A stretch of DNA of 64,000 nt. Source: Cladopsammia gracilis. Lineage: Eukaryota; Cnidaria; Anthozoa; Scleractinia; Dendrophylliidae. Made by a program: the position numbers and the translations under genes. The notes below the pieces were generated by a model. The model ran no database searches. It was not told where the DNA came from and saw only the letters and a list, made by a program, of their open reading frames with translations. Of this stretch, positions 1-11,716 are shown piece by piece (within the stretch, counting starts at the first letter, position 1; each line of letters begins with the position of its first letter). Location: positions 700,001 through 764,000 of the forward strand of contig JAJGOT010000219.1 of assembly GCA_022457155.1 (NCBI GenBank). Direction: 5' to 3'.

Positions 1-1480
1 GCGAATTGATATGTTTTGGAAAAAAGAAGGAAATAAAAATGTCGCGAAAATTAGTATGCGAGAAAATTAAATGGAAGAAATTAAATCCAATAAAACGTTT
101 TAAAGAGAATCTTCTTTTGTTAGGCAGACTGAACCGTCTAGTTAGCGCCAGTCGATCTCTGGACAAAGTTTACACCAAACAGATTTCGTTTGTTTTCATT
201 TTTTCGTTTCACTTTTTGTTAAAAAAAATCATTGTTGTGTATATGCCCATTCTAAACACGCGAAATTTCATGAAGCACCAACTTTATGCAATTATGAATA
301 AGGTATGTGCACTCTTGCTAACTCTTTTTTTTTCTAGGGTCCTTCGTACTGTTTTTGTTCAACAGGAATATATAATTTAGCTAGTCACTGTTTCAAATGA
401 AACTGAAATTTTTAAACTCACATATATTCCACTTTTCTAAGACAAAATTTCTCGTCAAATCCTCTACTATAGCTTTTTTGCTGTTGTAAAATCAGTTTGC
501 ATTACCGCACGATATATTTTTTGAATATTTAAAATTATACTTACTGTTTTTTCTTTTCTCTTTTTCACATTTCCTGGATCAAAGACTTTAAAGATGGATC
601 GTTGGACGATATTATTTCTCTATGGCCTGCAACGCCGTTTTGTAGATTTTCAAACATGTGAAAACAAATTGACCATCTCCCATGATATACTGAGCTTGCT
701 CTGTATTTACTTAAGTACGGAGCCTTTTAAAAGCAGTTAGATTATGACATGCCATAATTAGAAACAATCACTTGAGGCTGTTTTTGGAAAAAACTAAGAC
801 CAAAAATTTAAACCATGGGCACCCAGCGATTGATTCTAAACGAGAACACACAGAAGATGATCGACAAATTGTCGTTTGTGAAACTCTCCGGGAGAGAAAC
901 AACAAAATTAAAAAGAAAATCACCCGTGAATTTGAGCACCTGTTTTTAAAAGTAAACATCATATTGAAAATATGTTTAAAAAGTGAGAAGTAGAGCAAAT
1001 AGAGTGTAGGTCTCTATCACTTCAATAATTGCTTATATGTTTTATGAATATGCATCTTTCCTGCATTGGAGGACAGTACAATTACAGTATAAATTAAGAC
1101 CAAGCTTAAGTGTCAAGCTAAGAGACAGCACAAGACAAAGACAGCAGTATATATGAAATAACAATTCAATTTTGCCTTCCTATTTCCTAAGCCAACTTTC
1201 GTCGAAACTATTCTACAGGTAAATTTCGAACTGCAACTAAATAAGAGTTTTCTTAGAAGAGTAATTACGTTCTCGTCCTTTCACATTAATAACGTAAAAT
1301 TTAATTAATGTTGTTTGTTCTTTTTATCTTAATATACGCGGGAGATTTGTAAATATAGGATTGTCAGGTTTTCTAATTATGCATGTAAAATTTATTTTGT
1401 ATAACCCGGGTGTATAATTATCCCTATTTGGATTCACTCTCAGATTCAAAGCTTGCATCGTTTATGCGGGTTCCAGATTT
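1..1480. other. gene-free AT-rich stretch
   Basis: No coding region, RNA gene or repeat is supported here. Open frames are short, of biased composition and without recognisable motifs. The longest, about 120 codons at 6-380 on the + strand, is Lys/Phe/Leu-rich in the way expected of AT-rich non-coding DNA. Confidence 0.5.
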
Positions 1481-2455
1481 TAGGTCTGTGGATCCCACAG
1501 GGAGACTATTCAAATGAAAGCTTCTGGGTGTCCTGTGTACCTTTTCTGTGGTACTGTTTATTGCACTGTATGTACAAGGTGGTTTGTAGATGAAATTCTA
1601 AAGTGTACCATTCAAATAAAGGCTTTTCATCAGTACTTTCCGGGAGTGCTGTTCATTGCAAATTCGAGTATGTTCTAACTTTAGGTTTATGGATAAAATC
1701 CTAAACTGAGTGTGACCATTTAAATGTAAGCTATTAAGCAGTACTTTCCTGTGGTACTGTTCATTATACTGTACAAGGTGGCTCTAACTTTTGAGTCTGT
1801 GAATAAAATCATAAAGTGTGACCATTTAAATGAAAGCTATTGAGCAGTACTTTTCTGTGGTACTGTTCATTATACTGTACAAGGTGGTTCTAACTTTTGA
1901 GTCTGTGGATAAAATCCTAAAGTGTGACCATTCAAATGAAAGCTACTGAGCAGTACTTTCCTGTGGTGCTGTTTATTATAAAATGCTCAAGGAAATGCGC
2001 GCGCTATGATTGGTTAAACCGAGTTCATTATAACTCGATAAAACACGCGTGTGACGTAGAGTTCATTATAACCGTTTTTATTTTATAAAAGAAATAAAAA
2101 AAAAACTTGTTCCTCGTGAATTGTTGAGTTATATAAGCACTTGGGAATTTTTAAGAACACTCGAGAAGTGCGAGAAGCACTCGCCTTTGGCTCGTGCTTC
2201 TCTGCACTTCTCTCGTGTTCTTCAAAATTCCCGCGTGCTTACATAACTCAATAATGCACTCGGCGCGTTTTTTATTTCTTTATTATACTGTACAAGGTGG
2301 TTCTACCTTTTGAGTCTGTGGATGAAATCCTAAAGTGTGACCATTCAAATGAAAGCTACTGAGCAATACTTTCCTGTGGTACTGTTTATTATGCTGTACA
2401 AAGTGGTTCTAACTTTTGAGTCTGTGGACAAAATCCTGAAGTGTGATCACTAAAG
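1481..2455 (+). repeat. tandem array of a ~107-bp repeat
   Basis: About eight degenerate units of roughly 107 bp lie head to tail. Each carries recurring words such as GACCATTCAAATGAAAGC, GAGCAGTACTTTCCTGTGG and ACTGTACAAGGTGGTTCTAA. Units near 1,740-1,980 and 2,281-2,440 are the best preserved and the 5' ones are more diverged. A 298-bp insertion at 1,981-2,278 interrupts the array. The same unit occurs in the opposite orientation at 29,388-29,483, 40,985-41,045, 56,407-56,505 and 62,036-62,345. Its core also matches the interior of the TTAA-flanked MITE at 16,205-16,421, so the array probably arose by amplification of MITE interior sequence. Confidence 0.85.
1981..2278. mobile_element. 298-bp insertion with hairpin 3' half
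   Basis: The insertion splits one 107-bp repeat unit. TTTATTATA stands at 1,972-1,980 and again at 2,279-2,287, while intact units have it once, so this is a 9-bp (possibly 8-bp) target-site duplication. The 3' half folds on itself: the stretch from about 2,122 (GAGTTATATAAGCAC) to about 2,165 is complementary to about 2,195-2,254 (GTGCTTACATAACTC), with a short loop near CTTTGG. No coding capacity is seen. The superfamily is undetermined; the target-site length would fit hAT- or Merlin-type elements. Confidence 0.6.
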
Positions 2456-4048
2456 TTCCGATGGCTTTGTTTGTTTTTTATTAGTACAGTTTGAAAAATG
2501 AAATTTAAGATTGTCTTCTCTTAATAGACAGGTTCAAAATGAGTTACTTTGATGCAAATTCATCTATTGTCAGTGGTGGATAAGCTATAATAATATATAT
2601 TTGTTCGCAAGCTTTCGTTCACATCTGTGAATTAACTGGCATTAAGGGAGGTTAAGTGAAGAAGTCCACTGGCCGACATATGTTGACGAATGCTAACCGA
2701 AACAAATCCATATTATCCTGAGATACAAAGTATTTAAGCATATTGAATGAACTGAGCCGGTTATATTTTATGCGCCGATCAATTCGAACATTCAACATCC
2801 CCTTTGGGCATACCCCAGGTATATCCCGGGCATACCCCGGGCATTTAACTATTTTTCGTGCCCGGTGGTAGGGAATTCAAACTTTGCCTGGATGGGGTGG
2901 GGAATAAAATATTTTTGTTCATATCCGACGGAATACATGCCGTCGTTGTGGAGGGATTTGAAGGTTTGTTGAACAGTAAATCCAACGCGATTCACTCTTA
3001 GACAACCTGAAGATTTTATGAAAGCGACTACACTGCCAAACAAAAGTGACAATTATAAAGCCATACACCAGAATCATCAAAATCTGGCACTAGTGTACGG
3101 CATTTAGACGCAATTTTGGCCCGGGGTTCATCTCTGAATAGCTAGGCTTCGTATTTTTTCTTTTTCACTCGTTTGATTTTCACTTCCCTTGAACTGTTAC
3201 ATCGGTACCATGAGAAAATGGGAAGAAAATTCGATATAGAAAAAATGTTTAATAAAAACCGTGAAATTTAGCATTGCAAAACTTGCCTGGGTAGGCCTTT
3301 CCGGATTGTGTCTGGCAACTTTTTAGCTTTATTGTGTTTTTTTTATTTTGGAGGGGGGAGAGGGGGGCCTGTGCGTGATGTGTCTTGGGCGACCTTTTGA
3401 GGAACGAGAAACCTCGAGGAATCTTTTGCATTCCCAAATCAAATTTCTGCAGCACATGAGCTTATGTTTGTCATTCGCCAGAGTTGACATCTGTAGTTAA
3501 AGTCATTGTAAGTTGAAATATTACATAAAAGACTATATGGTGTATGTTGTAGTTAAATTTTTATCCTTGGTTCAATTTTGATTTCCTGTGTTTTATATTC
3601 ATTATCATATATTACTGCGCCTTTCAATAACATGCGGAATTTGAAATTCAAATCTCCACCAACAGTTTCGTTATTCCCTGCCGTCAATGATAATTTTAAA
3701 ATACGAAAGCCAACGGACCATGTAAAAAAGAAACAAACAAAATGGATCGAAATCTACCAATGAAAACCTTGAAGAAACCTTTCTTTAACCTTTCTGAAGA
3801 ACAAAAAGCAAGGTTTCGTTTAAAAAAATTTAAAACTAAGCTACCTTAATTGAGCTGATACAATGTTTTACAGATTTAGATTTACAGGGAGTAATGTTTG
3901 TAAACCATGTTCAGGCCAAACACAGTTCCCTTATTTTCTTACCTTACATGATTGAGCTTTCCAGCGCCACTTTCTTATGCCTCTTGCCTATTAAACAGAC
4001 CGTATAAAAATACATACATCAAACAGACAAACGACTAAATAAATAAAG
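2456..4048. other. gene-free stretch
   Basis: No gene is recognised. Around 2,800-2,870 there is a short run of GGGCATACCCC repeats. A dispersed repeat sits at 3,612-3,762 and is listed separately. The remainder is AT-rich with only short frames. Confidence 0.5.
3612..3762 (+). repeat. dispersed repeat, also at 19.47 and 47.21 kb
   Basis: About 150 bp here, from CTGCGCCTTTCAATAA to ATCGAAATCTACCAAT, are clearly similar to 19,471-19,615 and 47,211-47,360. Shared words include TTGAAATTCAAATCTCCACC-like sequence and TTATTCCCTGCCGTCAAT. A short open frame crosses it, but it is not preserved in the other copies, so the similarity is that of a repeat and not of a gene. Confidence 0.7.
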
Positions 4049-4299
4049 CAATCCACCGTAGGAAAAAAGATGGCGACTGGTACATTTACCCATAATTCTA
4101 TGCGCACAAAAACCTTAAAAACGTTCATAAAAATGTAAAGAAAAGTTATAAAATCTTCAAACCTGGTCTACACATTGTCCTTAGTACTGGAACAAATATT
4201 GTAAAAGTTTGGCTTTCTTTGTGCCTTATGTGCTGTGTTTGGTCCGCAAGGTATTGTGGTAAAATGAACAGCCGCCATCTTTTTTCCTACGGTGGATTG
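4049..4299. mobile_element. 251-bp MITE with perfect 27-bp TIRs
   Basis: The left end begins CAATCCACCGTAGGAAAAAA and the right end is its exact reverse complement over 27 bp. The 197-bp interior has no open frame of note. TAA lies within two bases outside each end, so a TAA duplication as in PIF/Harbinger elements is possible but not clean. Perfect TIRs suggest recent activity. Confidence 0.75.
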
Positions 4300-5597
4300 G
4301 TAAACGTCAAAAAACAACTGATCTAATCCAGAAGGCGACCTCGGACTCCGATTCTTCCCAAGGACATTTTTCTTTGCCTCTTTTTTGAACTAGGTTGTCC
4401 AGGAGTATTTCTTAGGGTTTATCTTAGCAGTTTTTCTTAGCACTAACACGTACACGCTATAATTTCATTCCACTTAAGCTTCATACGTGTGCTACACGGC
4501 TCACACACTTTGCATCCCAACTGCAAACGTTAACTTGTTAGACGTAAGCATCATGTATACCGCGAATGGGAATGGTATAATACAAGCTAGCTATCAACTA
4601 GTCTTTGCGATACGTAATAAAGGTATTCTCCAGTAGAAAACGGCAGATTTTTGGCTGTGACTACATATCTGCATTTCGCGGGAAAATATGCGATGCTTAA
4701 CTTTTCTTATATCTTACAGAAGAAACTTTTTATTCTCTTTTGAAGTCGCCGCTAATTTCAGCTATTAAAGGACATTACTAGCCACCAGACTTTGAAGTAA
4801 CGATTTGATGACTGTTTCTAGTGTTATAAGATAAGAGGATTTAACTTTGACATATGCCGCGGTTTAGTCTTTCTGCAGACTCTTGACTTGAGGAAATGAT
4901 TTTTTTATTACAATAGTATGATCATGCCGAAACTCCCCTTTTAGGTGAATCAAAGTAAAGACGTCGTGTGTATTTATCCACTAAGCAGTGACTGTTATGG
5001 ATTTAAGTAATTGTAACTAAAGGGAAATAAAGTCAATAAACGTTAAGACGTTAGAACTAATATGTAATATGTTTAACTAAAGATTTTCTAGGTTTGTGAA
5101 ATTTTGAGTTGTTTAAAATCTTTGAGTACAAGCTTGTGATGTTACGCTCTTTCGGGAAAGAAAACTTTCTAATAAAAAAGCGGCTCAAGTTTTGGCATTC
5201 CTGCAGCTTATGGTAAACATTTTCCCCTTAATCCCGCTGAGAAGAAAAGACAGCTCCATAAAAAATAGGTCAATGTTCTTTCTAGCATATTCAATTAAAA
5301 CCACTGCAAATTTGATAGTTATCAGTATATAATCAAGAGCAAGAGAAAACTGAAACTGAAATACGCGTGCGCTTAGAAAATGTTGTTCGGTAATTATAAC
5401 AGGCAAATAATGCCTCAGTTCATCTGTTAAATCTAGGTAAATTTTACCCAACTCAAGTAGTGTAAAGGCCTGGGTCAAGGGCTTTGACCAGAAAAAACGG
5501 TTTATTCGTAATAACTTTTACAAACGGAATGGAATTGGTGACGGGTTTACATGTAAGAGAAAACGTCAAATAAAAATGCATTTCTGATGCAGATTAA
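4300..5597. other. gene-free stretch
   Basis: Nothing beyond short open frames is seen. The longest, about 97 codons on the minus strand at 5,185-5,478, shows no domain. Confidence 0.45.
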
Positions 5598-6188
5598 CCC
5601 TATTCGGCCTGGGCTTTTTTTGAGTTCCTGAGCCTGGGGGGGGGGGGGGCACATTGTGCCCCCCCTTCGTAACTTCAAGAACATTAAGGCTACGACAAAG
5701 AAACCTAGAGGGTATATAGTACGTCCGAAACTGTCTCCTTTGCGGTCCGCACAATGGAACAATGACGTCATATGACGTAGTTATTAGGTAATTAGTTATA
5801 CGACCGCCATCTTGGATCCGCCATCTTGGATTTCTGAAATTTTTTAAAATCTATTAAAAACCATTCAAATTGACTCAAAATTAATCAAAACCAATAAATA
5901 AACGCTAAATGACGTAAAAATATAAAAGTTATACCAATAAACATTGTTTTTCTTCATTCAAAGGTACAAATATGCAAATTTCAAAAAACATGGCTATCAA
6001 AATCTTGTTGCCATGGAAACATCAAGTCACGTGATCAAAAAATTGTTACATAAAATTGTTGCCAGATAAATTTTAGGAAAAGTCATAAAGTTTGATGGCG
6101 TTTGAATACATATTAAAGAAGTTACGAACGTTCAAAGTTAGCGCGGGCACTTTGTGCCCCCCCCCCCCCCCCCCCAGGCCGAATAGGG
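5598..6188. mobile_element. 591-bp TTAA-flanked TIR element (piggyBac-like)
   Basis: TTAA at 5,594-5,597 and 6,189-6,192 flanks an element that begins CCCTATTCGGCCTGG and ends with the reverse complement. Just inside, GGCACATTGTGCCCC and GGCACTTTGTGCCCC sit beside long G and C runs. A TTAA duplication with ends starting CCCT is the signature of piggyBac-type elements (family knowledge). There is no transposase, so this is a non-autonomous copy. No empty site is available in the window. Confidence 0.75.
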
Positions 6189-6192
6189 TTAA

Positions 6193-7957
6193 ATACTACT
6201 AGTATCTCCAGCCCTTCACGTTTTGAATGAGTGTCCATTAATCTCTAAAAAAAATGATGAGGACAAAGGTCATTTTTCAGTCCAAAATCATTAACCTTTA
6301 ATTATTTATAACTGTAATTTAAAGACTTGAGGACAATCGTTCCAGACGTAGAAGGTTAAATATGTTAAACCTCCATCGGAAAGGCTAATTTATTTAACTA
6401 TACAAAGAAAATTCGCTACCAAAGCGCCGATTTGCGTAATTTTGAAATTTTGATCTAGGTTTTCTCGGTGATATTAAGTGTCAACCATATTTTCCGAACA
6501 GACTTTAAACCCAGGCCTTAGGTGGTTCGATACAGTTTTCGGAAGACCATACCAACATTTTCCAATCGTCTTTTAAGCGGTCTTCTCCAAGTCAGATCAA
6601 CGTCAAATTTTCACCACTAACTAGTTTTGAATTGAAGTTTGGCAAAATATATTTTCTGGTAAAATCGATTTTACCATGACGACGATAAACAAGAAACTTA
6701 GAAATCAGTCAAAGTGAAATTTAGCGCGTTTAAGATTCCGTATTGGAAATCCCACATAGACATCTTAAAATATGCTATATGGCATATATATTTTGCAAGA
6801 ATAAAAAATTCTGTATGTTTGAATTTAAATAAATCGCAATAACATTTCAAACCTTACTATTTGTGTACTAGTATTAAATTGATCGAGAGATTAACACTGG
6901 TTTTGTGAAATTACTTAATGATAGTGTCAAAAAGTAGCTTGGTGTTATGTTTGTAAACCTTCAAAGTTTTGTTTATTTACTCTTGCGATCTTGAGAACTA
7001 TACCTTTTTTCCTAACATCGCTTCATGTGCAATTTTTGGGTAATTTTCGATTTTAATCGCTTTTGCAAAAATCTGAGAAACGGCCTGATGGATTTTTTTA
7101 AAACGTTAACCACGCATGCTTACCGATGTGCAAAAACATTGATTCAATGGCACGCCTTTAAATTTATAGATGAAGACGACGTACGAACCGGCCAAAACGT
7201 TTGCGTTACAAATTTACTTTTTTAAGTTATGCTCAGTAATGATTTGAAATCAATGCGCACTACATTCTTCCGTGATTGAAACATTACAATGTACGCTCGT
7301 TGATGCAAATTCCTTTGCATCGGTTTTCTTTTGCGTTCAAAACGCCTGCTGTAAAAACGTTTTCAAAACGCAAAAGGGCATTTATTACTCAAAATAATCC
7401 TAAAAAGAGACTTAAGGGAATCTGGAAAGTAGTAAGGAGAGTAATAAGGTACAATCATGCTCGAAATATAGATAATAATAGATGCACAGCATCAAATACA
7501 GGTTTTATTTTATTTTAGTTCATACAAGTCAGTAGATAACTGGCAATTTACAAAGCAAATACCTCAGATTAAGGTATAAAATGAATAGAAGGCAACTGAA
7601 TTTATCCATCGATTAGTTTTTCAGCAATATCAGAAATATTAAGTGGTGTTCCAGGAAATTATCCTGCAGTGGCGCGATCAGTTTATATTAATTTCTTTAG
7701 TTCGAGAGCGTACCATACATAACGCATTTTTTGTTAGACAATGCACGCTTAAATGTATCCTTCGCGTACAATATCACCCTAGGGCCGGGCTTTCACTAAC
7801 GACTCAAGCACATGCGTCAGTATAAGCCATGTATATAGCATAAGACTTTTGCGTCAAGTAAAAACAAACATTATACAGTTCATTCACGTTTTTATATGTT
7901 TGTGATTCAGGTTGTATCTGTAAGGTAGTTCTTCTCCCTTGACGCAGTAACAGCTCG
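6193..7957. other. gene-free stretch
   Basis: No gene is recognised. A perfect 20-bp palindrome (TGGTAAAATC and its complement) lies at 6,657-6,676. A Lys/Arg-rich frame of about 80 codons at 7,276-7,518 has no recognisable motif and no support as a gene. Confidence 0.45.
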
Positions 7958-9874
7958 TTAGAATCGTTTCCTTAGAACACGGATGAACGTCAGCTCTTCG
8001 TAAGAGGGATCTGTTTGGTCACAAAGTCCATTTCTTCTGCCGAGGGACTCGTGATCGTTATTTCCCTGTTGAATGGCAACTCGACGACTTGCTCCCTTCA
8101 CTTGATTCATATTCCTGATCACAACGTTGCCACCATTAGGTTTTTTGGTCATCGGCCGGGCATCTCTTTGTTTCTTCTGGTGTCTGTTAGCAGTTTGGTG
8201 GCCATTGCTCCACTCCAAGTAAGTCTTGAGTGGTTCATGTCGTGTCGTCATTGCCTTTGATCTGCGGTATCGACCAATAGCTCCCTCTTTGCCAGTGGCT
8301 TTTTCTGCGATCATAATCATGCTTCTATAATCATCTCCAACAGAATCGCGGGCTGTCATGCGTTGCATCGTTCCAGGGCGTCTGCACCATTGCCTGCGGA
8401 TCAGCTGGGACTCCCTACTTCCACCATTCCTTTCGTGGCTATCACTTCGTCCCGTCAGTGGCGGTTTGGTCATTCTCCTAAACATAACTTGCTGATTGTT
8501 GTTTCGATATTCTGGGTTTGTAGACTCATAATAGATCATGTCTCGCTGATTGTGTCCTCGATGTTCTTGATTTGTACACTGTAAACCTTGAATCTGTGAA
8601 GATTTGTATCCGGTTTTCTGTTCATCATCGTGTTGTCGCCCTACCGGCGCTTTGGTTACCTCCCAGGGCCCCACGACTTTTCTCTGCTGGCTCTGGCTTG
8701 TAGACTGTGAAGAAATACGCCGGTGTACCATCGAGTGCGGAGACTTTCTGGGTTTCCTCTGTTCAGCAGCTTGATGGAATACAGTCTGTTTGGTGATTCT
8801 ATCTTCACCATCCTGGTGTCGCATCAAGGGCAGTTTGATCATCCTTTTTATCATGTCTCGCTGATTGTTTCTTCGATGTTCTCGGTTTGTAGGCTGTAAA
8901 CCTTGAACCTGTGAGGTTTTGTATCCGATGCTTTGTTCATCATCGCGTTGTCGCGCGCTCGCTACCGGTACTTCGGTGACCTTCCTGGCACTCATGACTA
9001 TTTTCTGTTGGCTTTGGCTTGTAGACTGTCGAGAAACACGAGACTGGACCATCGCGTGCGGAGACTCTCCGGATTCCCTCAGTTCAGGAGCTCGACGGAA
9101 CACAGTCTGTTTGGTGATTCTATCTTCACCACCGTGTTGTCGCATCAAGGGTAGTTTCGTCATTCCCCGGGTCCTTCTCCTCACCATGTCTCGCTTTCTT
9201 CGATGTTCATGGTTTGTAGACTGTAAATCTGGAATATGTGAGGATTTCAATCCGGTTTTCTGTTCATCATCGTGTGAGGTTTTGTATCCGATGTTTTCTT
9301 CATCCGATGTTTTCTTCATCTTTCTTGCCCCCTTGACTTTTCGATGTTGTGTTTGGCTTGTAGACTCTGTAGAAATACGAGGCTGTACTATCGAGTGCCT
9401 AGACTCTCCGGATTTCCTTAGTTCAGCAGCTCGATGGAATACAGGCTGTTTAGTGATCCTTCGGACTTCTTGGGCGCTTTTCTTTCGGCCTTGGCTTGTG
9501 GACGGTGTAGTGATCTGATTCTGTATGGTTGATTCTCGTTTCAAATTTTCAAAAACACTTTCTTCTGTTAAGGTCTGTTTCGCTACTTTTCTGAATTCCT
9601 GGCCTTTCTTCGTTTGGTCTTGGTTTGTAGACGGTGTAGAGATCTGAGGCAGCATGGTCCCTTCTCTTTTCAAATCTTCAGAAACGCTTTCCTGGGCTAA
9701 GGTCTGTTTGGCTGTCTTCCTGACTTGCTGCTGGCTTTTTCTCTCTTCGTCTGCGCTTTTGAACAGTGTGGTCGACTTGGTAATGTGTTTGACCCGCTCC
9801 TTCGTTCGTGACTGGCTAAGTTCCTGTCCCTTAATGTCTGGCACCATGGAAAGTTCTTCGGCTTTTTCACTCAT
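7958..9874 (-). CDS. repeat-built basic protein, 638 aa, function unknown
   Basis: This is an uninterrupted frame of 638 codons with an ATG at 9,872-9,874 (A at -3). The region is visibly more GC-rich than its flanks. I do not recognise the protein. It is very rich in Arg, Lys, Gln, Ser and Thr, has no hydrophobic segment or signal peptide, and is probably disordered. It is built of diverged repeats. A module starting R(I/K)xxKQ and ending in STSQxQ-like sequence begins near residues 52, 96, 139, 252 and 359. The last three copies share RITKQ(P/T)VF and are about 107-113 residues apart, separated by YK(T/S)SQxxGLQxTNxEHR and MTKLPLMR-like segments. The C-terminal 170 residues are not repeated. 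It may be a single-exon, lineage-restricted gene or the large exon of a longer one, since the TTTAG just before the ATG could serve as an acceptor. The antisense frame at 8,919-9,518 is a shadow. Confidence is good that it is translated and low for any role. Confidence 0.6.
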   Translation of the reverse strand: MSEKAEELSMVPDIKGQELSQSRTKERVKHITKSTTLFKSADEERKSQQQVRKTAKQTLAQESVSEDLKREGTMLPQISTPSTNQDQTKKGQEFRKVAKQTLTEESVFENLKRESTIQNQITTPSTSQGRKKSAQEVRRITKQPVFHRAAELRKSGESRHSIVQPRISTESTSQTQHRKVKGARKMKKTSDEENIGYKTSHDDEQKTGLKSSHIPDLQSTNHEHRRKRDMVRRRTRGMTKLPLMRQHGGEDRITKQTVFRRAPELRESGESPHAMVQSRVSRQSTSQSQQKIVMSARKVTEVPVASARQRDDEQSIGYKTSQVQGLQPTNREHRRNNQRDMIKRMIKLPLMRHQDGEDRITKQTVFHQAAEQRKPRKSPHSMVHRRISSQSTSQSQQRKVVGPWEVTKAPVGRQHDDEQKTGYKSSQIQGLQCTNQEHRGHNQRDMIYYESTNPEYRNNNQQVMFRRMTKPPLTGRSDSHERNGGSRESQLIRRQWCRRPGTMQRMTARDSVGDDYRSMIMIAEKATGKEGAIGRYRRSKAMTTRHEPLKTYLEWSNGHQTANRHQKKQRDARPMTKKPNGGNVVIRNMNQVKGASRRVAIQQGNNDHESLGRRNGLCDQTDPSYEELTFIRVLRKRF

Positions 9875-10344
9875 TTTCTAAACGCAAAGAGAATATTTTT
9901 TCTTCTGGTGGAAGGAACGATAATAGTCAAATTGAGGAGTTCTTGTTTTTTTTTATTGCGCCGAGTTAAAAATAAAAGGATTATATCAGTTGCGTATATA
10001 TTAAAACACTGACGTTAATTCGTTGTCAATCAAAACATGAAACCGACCGACATATTATCAATAAACATCAATTTAATCCTAAAATTACATTCTATAGGTC
10101 ACTGCACTCTGTCACTATAAAATTTTATATACATTTAACACAGAGTTTATTTCATTTTTTGCTTTAGCATGTTGTTGTAGAACCAACTCCTGGAGGTATG
10201 ATAAACAAACACTTTCATCTCTTCCGCTGTTTATTTTTCCACGTCAGTTGAATTTCCCTTTGTTTGAAGCTCTGCAATTTCATAGGTTAATGTTATTTTC
10301 TTTATGATCTCTTAGCAACGCTCTGTTCACCTTTTCTATTTGCC
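9875..10344. other. upstream region of the 638-aa gene
   Basis: AT-rich non-coding sequence that should hold the promoter or 5' UTR of the minus-strand gene. No TATA box or other element can be called with confidence. Confidence 0.35.
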
Positions 10345-10527
10345 CAGAGGCGTAGCTAGGATTTGTTAAAGAGGGGGGAGGGGGAGGGGGGAGGGGGGGA
10401 CTCACGCTGTGTCATACCCAGGGTACTTACCAGATTGTCATGTCGACATCCACGCTGTGTTTTACTAAAATTATCTCACAAAGGGGGCGGGTCACGGGCA
10501 CCCCAGGACCCCCTAACTACGCCCCTG
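10345..10527. mobile_element. 183-bp MITE with CAGRGGCGTAG ends
   Basis: The left end reads CAGAGGCGTAGCTAGGA and the right end, reversed, CAGGGGCGTAGTTAGGG. TTGCC flanks both sides (10,340-10,344 and 10,528-10,532). The interior is G-rich and non-coding. A CAG start fits hAT-type ends, although hAT normally duplicates 8 bp and only 5 bp match here. Confidence 0.65.
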
Positions 10528-10532
10528 TTGCC

Positions 10533-11600
10533 TATTTTCTAGTGGCGGATCTAGGGGAGTGGGGTGATCGCCCCCTTCAGTCTCTAACGTTTTCACCTTG
10601 CCACTCCCCCCTTTATTCATTCAATATGCTCTTTTTAACACCGGACGGAGCCCCTTACGATCGTTCGATCGAGACAAGTTTAATTTCAGTCAAGGCGGGA
10701 AAGGGTTTAACTATGCGAGTCTGAGACCAAACAAATCTTTCTATTGGAAAAAGGTAATTTCGCGATTGTTTTGGTGTGGAGTTCGAGGAGGTCTTCAGGA
10801 GGTTTTCACTCATTAGGACCTTGAGTGGGGGGAGGGGGGGGAGGGGGAGGGGGTCGATAAAATTTTCATGCGATTCTGGAAAATGTCATAAAAGTTTATA
10901 ACCCTCCCTTTCAGCGTTCGTCAAAGTTTATACCGCCCGTCCCCTTTCCAGGGTTTTATAACTACTTAACCCCACCCCCGCCCCGTCCCGCTTCATTGTG
11001 TAATGGGAGCACCTTGCCGGCTTGGTAGCCGCGTCTTTGGTTCACTTGACCTTGAGCGACAAAGATGGCTGTCACATACCGTCTGATGTATAATTGAAGC
11101 TGCTCTGATTTGATTCACTCCTTACCGTGATCGCATTATCTACAATATTTTATAGGATTAGCCGCAAAAAAAATATGCCGTGCAAAGAAAGCAAAATATG
11201 TATTATTTTTAAATCAAGCCATTCTAAACATTGAATTAGGAAAAAGTATTGAGCCACTTCCGTTATTCCATTGTACATAAGCCTACACAGTAACAAATTG
11301 GCAGAAAATTTGCTGAAAATATTTGCACTTTCCGTAAGTTGCTTGGAAATCTGTACCGGATTATTTCATAACTGTTGTATCACTGTAGACACAGTAAAAT
11401 TAAAAGAGAAAACGTTTAAATTTTTTCAGCTAGTCTGTTTTCAAATAATTTACCACTTCAATCAAACGCAGAACAATTCTATATTTTAATTTAAAAAAAG
11501 AAATATTGCATACTGTAAGAAATATATGTACATACGCTGATGTAAAACAGCGCCCACTATATTTTTTCGCGCGAGTGCGCGGGGATCGACGGCAGGTGAA
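10533..11600. other. gene-free stretch with G-rich low-complexity DNA
   Basis: Purine-rich runs of G and GA occur at about 10,825-10,850. The sequence GTGGCGGATCTAGGGG at 10,542 resembles transposon ends, but I find no partner. No gene is seen up to the Rab3 promoter. Confidence 0.4.
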
Positions 11601-11608
11601 TGCAGCGA

Positions 11609-11660
11609 ATTCTGATTGGTTATTTCAAAATTCTATTGTCTTTGCTCGATTCTGATTGGT
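11609..11660 (+). promoter_or_regulatory. paired inverted CCAAT boxes upstream of Rab3
   Basis: The 12-mer ATTCTGATTGGT occurs at 11,609-11,620 and 11,649-11,660, exactly 40 bp apart, 57-108 bp before the Rab3 ATG. ATTGG is the inverted CCAAT core bound by NF-Y (family knowledge). This region lies outside the duplicated segment, so the second Rab3 copy lacks it. Confidence 0.55.
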
Positions 11661-11716
11661 CAATGGTTATTGATATCCGGGGACTCTGTCTTTAGGAAAG
11701 TGTTCCAGAGTGAAAC

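Noticed and set aside
6..380. 124-codon open frame at the window start
   Set aside because: Composition is that of AT-rich non-coding DNA, there is no motif, and nothing in the window supports it.
8919..9518. 199-codon + strand frame
   Set aside because: It is antisense to the 638-codon gene and mirrors its repeats. Cys/Ser/Leu-rich composition is typical of a shadow frame.
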